Origin: RDXT01 sp033762375
GTDB taxonomy: Bacteria; Bacteroidota; Bacteroidia; J057
Direction: 5' to 3'
DNA: 64,000 nt
Assembly (NCBI GenBank): GCA_033762375.1
Contig: JANRLQ010000023.1
Coordinates: 27,400 to 91,399 of the forward strand
In this document: piece after piece, positions 60,701-64,000 of the stretch
Position numbering within the stretch: the stretch's first letter is position 1
How the letters are laid out: each line of letters begins with the position of its first letter
The notes under the pieces: generated by a model
What the model was told of the DNA's origin: nothing
The model's input: the letters and a program-made list of their open reading frames with translations, nothing else
Database searches by the model: none
Program-made: the position numbers and the translations under genes

Positions 60701-61239
60701 AGTGCTTCGTCCGTTTTGCCTGTGGTTCTGAGGACATTGCCGATTGATGTCTGGCTACGGGCTTTGAGGAGCGGATCGCCTGTGCGTTCGGCATACGCCA
60801 GGCTGCGCTGGTAATACTCCAGTGCCCGGACATCGTCCCCGGCCTGCTCGTAGAGGGCGCCCAGTTGGCGCAGGGCCACGGCAGCCAGTTTGGGGTCTTT
60901 TTGCGCTTCGCTCAGCTCAAGGGCCTTGAGCAGCACCGCAACGGCCTGCGTGCTGTCGCCCTGGTCAATATACAGGAGGCCCTGGTCAGTGAGGGCGGTG
61001 GCCATGCCTGCCTTCAGCTTGCGGGATTCAGCCAGTTGGTAGGCGAGCTGCGCATAGTGCATGGCACTGTCGGGCTGGGCACGACGGAATACGGAAGTAG
61101 CCAACTGGTGAGCGGCGTTCAGCCGGGCGGTATCGGGGCGGGAGGAGGTTTGCCAGACTTGCCGCAGGCTATCGGCTTTTGGCTGTGCTACTACGCTGAT
61201 CACCCAGAAAAAACAGGGCAACAAGGTGAAATATCTCAT
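57763..61239 (-). CDS. TPR-histidine kinase-receiver-adenylate cyclase fusion
   Basis: 1158 residues from the ATG at 61239 (signal peptide 'YFTLLPCFFWVISVVAQ'). In order: about eight TPR motifs in the periplasm (residues ~50-370), a membrane helix near residues 430-450 ('LLFGGLGLAAFGLIFFRV'), HisKA with 'ANTSHELRTPLNGIIG' (phospho-His at ~493), HATPase with 'NLIGNAIKFTESGHV' and 'GTGLGLSISKYLVE', a receiver with 'FDLILLDIMMPRMSGYEV' (phospho-Asp at ~797) and 'VTAKNQVADL', and a class III cyclase with 'VTVLFSDIRGYTTLAEGM', 'GFVNQYLGDGIMAIF' and 'DTVNTASRLEGLTKYYG'. All catalytic residues look intact. It links sensing, His-Asp phosphorelay and cAMP synthesis in one protein; the second TPR-cyclase in the window is at 41752-43695. 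Confidence 0.93.
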   Translation of the reverse strand: MRYFTLLPCFFWVISVVAQPKADSLRQVWQTSSRPDTARLNAAHQLATSVFRRAQPDSAMHYAQLAYQLAESRKLKAGMATALTDQGLLYIDQGDSTQAVAVLLKALELSEAQKDPKLAAVALRQLGALYEQAGDDVRALEYYQRSLAYAERTGDPLLKARSQTSIGNVLRTTGKTDEALDMLGRSLAAFEAAGSKPDIFRVLMGLAGLFMMLDENDQVLAHYTRAHQLAQELNNPAWLAASTEGLAIAYERRKEYEKALSYYQEAAAIHEKNGTKPALAITYHNLSSLFSGTKDYDQALSYARKSLAIREEMGEISGIVASKHIIAGIYYFKGDYDAAIRLETEVYEAARKLNLPFMLIPSTGALSKMYEAKGQYKEALAFRNLSITLQDSVKNVENERAIGAYEFKQKALTDSLAFVQQQAVTQVSYERQLAQRNYLLFGGLGLAAFGLIFFRVRQQRRSRELALTLERERAERLEQIDRLKDQFLANTSHELRTPLNGIIGITEGLLDQDLDTDTRYNLGMVVASGKRLASLVNDLLDFSRIRNADLVLRQRPLHLRSLVDVVLQVSYPLTQGKDLKLLNEVSSELPAAFADEDRLTQVLHNLIGNAIKFTESGHVRVDAAEKDGQLLLSVTDTGIGIPENKREAIFQEFVQADGSIQREYAGTGLGLSISKYLVEQHGGKMWVESEVGKGSTFFFTLPLSTEKAEAASLTAQARLTPLMPAPDTAQTQALGQIVASRTGGGLIRILIVDDEPINHQVLKNHLRSGQFEVASAMNGQEALVLIEGSPKFDLILLDIMMPRMSGYEVAQKIRETHLPSDLPIIMVTAKNQVADLVQGLQTGANDYLAKPFSKDEFLARLGTHLNLRQINTATRRFVPEEFIRSLGRNGITEVQVGDSIDREVTVLFSDIRGYTTLAEGMTPQENFAFVNAFARRMGPVIQQQNGFVNQYLGDGIMAIFQQQPQDALQAAIGMQLALRSYNADRKTTGRMPIRVGIGLHTGPLVMGIIGDDQRSDAAVIADTVNTASRLEGLTKYYGAEILLSEVSFATLDHDLKTQCRFLGLVQVKGKQEPLGIYECLAGDSPELAAQKQALSGPFDASLNQFLSGDMAAAATGFRALAAEVPEDQAVQRFLRQAVHYLDTGLPAGWVGVEVMEGK

Positions 61240-61321
61240 GTGTTTGTTGTAAGTGTCTGTATGGTAAATATACCCGACTTTCGGAATATACCCACTTTGT
61301 CTGGAAATAAAAGTGCCACCC

Positions 61322-61356
61322 AACCCTCATAAGCGTTCAAAACGCTTATGAGGGTT
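61322..61356. terminator. Perfect 16-bp hairpin between divergent genes
   Basis: Arms 61322-61337 and 61341-61356, 3-nt loop. It lies upstream of both neighbouring genes, a position where no transcript should end, 8 bp before the left copy of the 53-bp direct repeat. Confidence 0.6.
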
Positions 61357-61363
61357 AATCAGA

Positions 61364-61416
61364 ACCCTGCGCTTCAGCGTGTTCAGTCCCGGCGGGACGG
61401 TATCCTGGTGGAAACG
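61364..61416. repeat. 53-bp direct repeat, left copy
   Basis: Begins ACCCTGCGCTTCAGCG and contains the palindromic word GTCCCGGCGGGAC (61386-61398). It is identical, base for base, with 63864-63916. The two copies flank the NACHT-FGE gene with a spacing of exactly 2,500 bp. Confidence 0.92.
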
Positions 61417-61524
61417 ATATTACCCTATGGCTCCCCGCGTGCCTGCGGCGCGTATCATTACCTCTCAGACACTTGGTTCCAGCGCACATAAAAACAGTCG
61501 GGTGGGATGCCATCAATGTGTACA

Positions 61525-61556
61525 TTTTGAATATTCCCCCGAAGACCCTATTTTTC
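61525..61556 (+). promoter_or_regulatory. Promoter of the NACHT-FGE gene
   Basis: TTTTG (61525-61529), 19-bp spacer, TATTTTTC (61549-61556): one mismatch to TAnnTTTG. It ends 25 bp before the ATG at 61581. Confidence 0.6.
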
Positions 61557-61580
61557 ACCTGGGTATAACTTTTCAGATAA

Positions 61581-63653
61581 ATGGACAATTTCTGGACCTG
61601 GCTGGCCGATCAACTGCGGAATGCCGACCTCAACTGGCTGGCTGATAACATCACCTGGCTCGGCACAACCGGGATCGGTGCCTTCCTTGTGCTGGCTGGT
61701 AACTGGGGGATCAAACAGGGCAAGGCACTCTGGACCATCTGGAAGGAAAAACGTGAAAAAAAACAGAGCCTGACCCAACTCAAAGACCTGCACCCCTACT
61801 TTTCCGAGGCCGAGGTAGAGCGCGCCCGCAAATATTATGTTGAGACCCAGGGGCAGAATGTACCGCCCTCCCGCGACCAGGAGCCGGGCCGGCCCAATGC
61901 CTTCACCAACCGCAGCCCCCTTATCCCGCAGTTTCTCAACGAGGCATTTGCCAATAAGGACGAGGATCACCGTTTTTACCTGGTGCTGGCCGACTCAGGC
62001 ATGGGCAAAACCACCTTTATGATCAACCTCTACCTGCGCTACCTGGAGCATACCCAGGGCAAGGCCCATCAGATCCGGCTCTATCCCCTCGGCTATCCTG
62101 ATGTGCAGCAGGAGGTGCGGAAGCTCGTCGAGGAAGGCAAGGACCGCGACACTATCCTCCTGCTGGATGCCTTTGACGAAGACGGCGAGGCTGCCAGGGA
62201 CTACCGCAAACGCATGGACGAGTGGGTCTTGCTGTTCAAAAACTTCCGCGAGGTGGTGATGACCAGCCGCACGCAGTTTTTCCCGGACGAAGCCGCCACC
62301 ACCGGCCTGCTCAGCATCCCGCGCAGCGACCCAGCCCGGCCTGGTTTCCACCAGTTTAAGGTCATGTACCTCTCGCCCTTCAGCGATGCGGACATTAAGA
62401 CCTACCTGAACAAAAAATTTCCCGGCAGGGGCCTTGCCGCACGGGAGCAGCGCGAACTGGCCAGCCGCATCGTGGCGCAGTCGCCCTATCTGATGGTGCG
62501 GCCGATGCTGCTCGCCCATATAGACGACCTGATGGCAGGCAGCGGGCGCACCTACCAGCGCACCTGCGATATCTACCAGGTGCTCATAGACAAGTGGCTG
62601 GACCGGGAGGCCATGCGCAAGCGCGAGAACCCTGATCTGTTCCGGATGGAGCTGATTCGGTTTTCGGAGGACTTTGCCGCTGCGGTCTATCAGGTCTGGA
62701 TCCGGGAGGAGCGCCTGCACCTCAGCCCTGCAGAGCTGACGGCCTTCGCGGCGGCGTACCAGATCAAGCTGGATGAGGTGGACATGACCAGCCGCTCCCT
62801 GCTCAACCGGGACGCCCTGGGCAATGTTAAGTTTTCGCACAAGTCTGTACTCGAGTTTTTTCTCGCCCGCCGGGCACAGGCAGATCTGGTGTTTTTCCGC
62901 GATTTCCGTTTCCAAGGTATGGACGTGGCGCGGAAGTTTATGCGGGAGTATGGCCTGCTGCCGGAGATCATTCATATCGGAGCGGACTGTACAATTGACA
63001 TGATTTCCATCAAGGGGGGTAGCTTCGCGATGGGGAGCCAGGAACGTGAGGATGAAAAGCCCCCGCATCGGGTGGAGTTGAGCCGTTTTTATCTGGGGAA
63101 ATACCCGGTGACGCAGCGCCAATGGGAGGCCGTGATGGGGAATAACCCGAGTGAATTTAAGGGGGAGGACTTGCCGGTGGAGAATGTATCCTGGGGCGAC
63201 TGCCAGGAATTTATCAGGAAACTCAACACCAAAACGGGTATGCAGTTCCGGCTGCCCACGGAGGCTGAGTGGGAATACGCCGCAGGTGGGGGTGCTGCGC
63301 AGCGGACAAAGTGGGCAGGCACGGATGATGCGCAAAGCCTGGGCGAATATGCCTGGTATGATGCCAACTCAGGCGGCCAAACACACCCGGTAGGGCAAAA
63401 ACGGCCGAACCAACTGGGCTTGTACGACATGAGTGGGAATGTGTGGGAATGGTGCCAGGACTGGTATGATGACAAGTATTATGCCAGCAGCCCCGCAGAC
63501 AATCCCCAGGGGCCTGCTGGTGGCGCGTCCCGCGTGGTCCGCGGGGGCAGTTGGCTCGGCGACCCGGCTAGCTCCCGCGTGTCGTTCCGCTACCTCTGGC
63601 GCCCCGACCTCCGGAGCCGCGTCCTTGGCTTTCGCTTGGCCCGGTCTATTTGA
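61581..63653 (+). CDS. NACHT-type NTPase fused to an FGE/SUMF1-like C-type-lectin-fold domain; probable DGR target
   Basis: 690 residues. N-terminal hydrophobic segment ('LGTTGIGAFLVLAGNWGI', residues ~27-44). NTPase core: Walker A 'ADSGMGKTTFM' (~137) and Walker B 'TILLLDAFDEDG' (~191), followed by 'VVMTSRTQFF' (sensor-like) and 'KFSHKSVLEFFLARR', typical of NACHT/STAND modules. From about residue 474 to the end, an FGE-sulfatase domain: 'MISIKGGSFAMGSQEREDEK', 'YPVTQRQWEAVMGNNPSEFK', 'RLPTEAEWEYAAGGG', 'YDMSGNVWEWCQDWYDD', 'RVVRGGSWLGDP', 'GFRLARSI'. The paired catalytic Cys of true formylglycine-generating enzymes is not evident, so this domain probably binds ligand. The last ~30 codons show the pattern of a hypervariable region (see the separate entry). 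The protein may act as a sensor that recognises changeable ligands and switches on an NTPase-driven response. Confidence 0.88.
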   Translation: MDNFWTWLADQLRNADLNWLADNITWLGTTGIGAFLVLAGNWGIKQGKALWTIWKEKREKKQSLTQLKDLHPYFSEAEVERARKYYVETQGQNVPPSRDQEPGRPNAFTNRSPLIPQFLNEAFANKDEDHRFYLVLADSGMGKTTFMINLYLRYLEHTQGKAHQIRLYPLGYPDVQQEVRKLVEEGKDRDTILLLDAFDEDGEAARDYRKRMDEWVLLFKNFREVVMTSRTQFFPDEAATTGLLSIPRSDPARPGFHQFKVMYLSPFSDADIKTYLNKKFPGRGLAAREQRELASRIVAQSPYLMVRPMLLAHIDDLMAGSGRTYQRTCDIYQVLIDKWLDREAMRKRENPDLFRMELIRFSEDFAAAVYQVWIREERLHLSPAELTAFAAAYQIKLDEVDMTSRSLLNRDALGNVKFSHKSVLEFFLARRAQADLVFFRDFRFQGMDVARKFMREYGLLPEIIHIGADCTIDMISIKGGSFAMGSQEREDEKPPHRVELSRFYLGKYPVTQRQWEAVMGNNPSEFKGEDLPVENVSWGDCQEFIRKLNTKTGMQFRLPTEAEWEYAAGGGAAQRTKWAGTDDAQSLGEYAWYDANSGGQTHPVGQKRPNQLGLYDMSGNVWEWCQDWYDDKYYASSPADNPQGPAGGASRVVRGGSWLGDPASSRVSFRYLWRPDLRSRVLGFRLARSI
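63549..63635 (+). other. Candidate DGR variable region at the 3' end of the NACHT-FGE gene
   Basis: In the usual FGE-fold DGR targets this segment reads W-N-N-N-P-D-N..R..R-N-N....P-D-N-R-N-N-N-I-G-F-R, with AAC codons hit by adenine mutagenesis. Here the fixed frame (W, P, R, R, P-D, R, G-F-R) is kept. The places of N hold L, G, D, S, S, F, Y, L, R, L, S, R, V, and every one of these 13 codons ends in C (CTC, GGC, GAC, AGC, TCC, TTC, TAC, CTC, CGC, CTC, AGC, CGC, GTC), as expected from AAC. GCT at the D position fits GAT, and CTT at the I position fits ATT. Codons at fixed places include CCG, GTG, TCG, TGG and CGG, so C-ending is not uniform. No template repeat or reverse transcriptase lies in the window. 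Confidence 0.7.
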
Positions 63654-63743
63654 TCTTTAGTCCTTTTGCCTTCTTGTTTTTGCGGCGCAGCCTTTTAGGA
63701 TTATTGTATGCCAGGGGGCGAAAACATAGGAAAAGGGAAGGTG

Positions 63744-63764
63744 TATATATATGCACTATATATA
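63744..63764. repeat. AT-only hairpin after the variable region
   Basis: TATATATA (63744-63751), loop TGCAC, TATATATA (63757-63764): an 8-bp stem. It lies about 90 bp after the NACHT-FGE stop. DGR target sites often have a hairpin just after the variable region, but usually nearer, so the link is weak. Confidence 0.5.
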
Positions 63765-63863
63765 GGAAAACAAGGAAAAACAGGGTTTTGCGGCGGTATG
63801 TGTTATGGTATGGCCACCCCGGCCCGAGAGGTTTTTGGGGGGTACCGCCGGGCTGGGGCGAAG

Positions 63864-63916
63864 ACCCTGCGCTTCAGCGTGTTCAGTCCCGGCGGGACGG
63901 TATCCTGGTGGAAACG
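63864..63916. repeat. 53-bp direct repeat, right copy
   Basis: Identical to 61364-61416. After it the sequence continues 'GCATATCCAACCCTCAGAGG', while the left copy is preceded by 'CAACCCTCATAAGCG', so the word CAACCCTCA is near both outer borders. Confidence 0.92.
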
Positions 63917-64000
63917 GCATATCCAACCCTCAGAGGTTGCCACCGTGGCGTGTCTGGGGTGCCGCTGAACGCACGTGCAGGATTTTGCAATCCCGTCCAA

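Larger units (their letters stand above)
63654..64000. other. Region downstream of the NACHT-FGE gene
   Basis: 347 bp to the window end. It holds a T/C-rich stretch just after the stop (63654-63690, with TTTTTGCGGCGCAGCC), an AT-only hairpin at 63744-63764 and the right copy of the 53-bp repeat. The ORF at 63708-63968 has no recognisable sequence and runs through the repeat, so it is not called. Any template repeat or reverse transcriptase would lie past the window. Confidence 0.6.

Noticed and set aside
61355..61588. Minus-strand ORF of 77 residues next to the NACHT-FGE gene
   Set aside because: It runs through the 53-bp repeat and overlaps the start of the NACHT-FGE gene; the other repeat copy is open in a different frame.
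61995..63335. Minus-strand ORF of 446 residues
   Set aside because: Antisense shadow of the NACHT-FGE gene; no recognisable domain.
61581..63653. True formylglycine-generating enzyme
   Set aside because: It is fused to a NACHT NTPase, lacks clear catalytic Cys pair, and has a variable-looking C-terminus; the pseudo-sulfatase in this window would not be a substrate either.
63708..63968. ORF after the NACHT-FGE gene, considered as a DGR accessory protein
   Set aside because: The sequence has no accessory-protein features and its second half is a translation of the 53-bp repeat.
1..64000. tRNA, rRNA, reverse transcriptase, integrase or transposase genes
   Set aside because: All gaps of more than 100 bp were read by eye; no tRNA-like cloverleaf and no such protein were found. 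A short or diverged RNA gene could have been missed.

Overview
The window looks like chromosomal DNA from a free-living Bacteroidota, most likely a saprospiral or related lineage. Three large secreted proteins end in type IX secretion (T9SS) sorting domains. Many lipoproteins and PorT/FadL-like outer-membrane barrels are present. Many promoters fit the Bacteroidota consensus TTG-N19..21-TAnnTTTG (prfB, lipA, sodA, 41248, 50161). Base composition is moderately GC-rich. No tRNA, rRNA, phage or classical IS gene was seen.

Layout. 1-9.5 kb: tail of a Uma2 nuclease, a lone MlaF-like ABC ATPase, an ammonium transporter followed by a cNMP/CBS/DUF294 nucleotidyltransferase protein, a barrel protein, and a coupled pair of DUF5675 protein and degenerate sulfatase. 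9-16.6 kb: a housekeeping run with yraN-trmN6, then prfB (with its programmed +1 frameshift), an acetyltransferase, rpiA and Sua5/YrdC, then a Fic protein. 16.7-24 kb: an alpha/beta hydrolase, a T9SS cargo, and on the minus strand SOD-pyrD and two thioredoxin-fold proteins with a phosphopantetheinyl transferase. 24-41 kb: Uma2, tryptophan 2,3-dioxygenase, an EamA transporter, a TPR protein, ogt, a PKD-domain T9SS cargo, DHH phosphoesterase-FKBP-barrel operon, lipA, an SBBP-repeat T9SS cargo, amidohydrolase, pncA, 1-Cys peroxiredoxin and acyl-ACP desaturase. 41-48.1 kb: a TPR-adenylate cyclase and then, convergent to it, five tandem copies of a two-gene cassette (lipoprotein plus small secreted protein). 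48.1-61.3 kb: a 99-bp repeat array, an FAD oxidoreductase, a pseudo-receiver, a glycosyltransferase, FadL-type barrel, a low-complexity lipoprotein, proS, a cysteine-peptidase-like protein and a TPR-histidine kinase-receiver-adenylate cyclase fusion.

The most interesting parts are two. (1) The gene at 61581-63653 encodes a NACHT-type NTPase fused to a formylglycine-generating-enzyme (C-type lectin fold) domain. Its last ~30 codons have the pattern expected of a diversity-generating-retroelement variable region, and the gene lies between two identical 53-bp direct repeats exactly 2,500 bp apart. No reverse transcriptase or template repeat is in the window. (2) The five-fold cassette at 43.7-48.1 kb has a ~900-bp period. 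Its gene ends and spacers are conserved and its AT-rich gene middles have diverged; one small gene reads the shared 3' DNA in another frame. It looks like a locus that diversifies cell-surface proteins by recombination.

Two pseudoenzymes (a sulfatase without any catalytic residue and a receiver without its phospho-acceptor) and two TPR-adenylate cyclases suggest elaborate signalling. All functional calls come from reading translated sequence and motifs; no database search was run.
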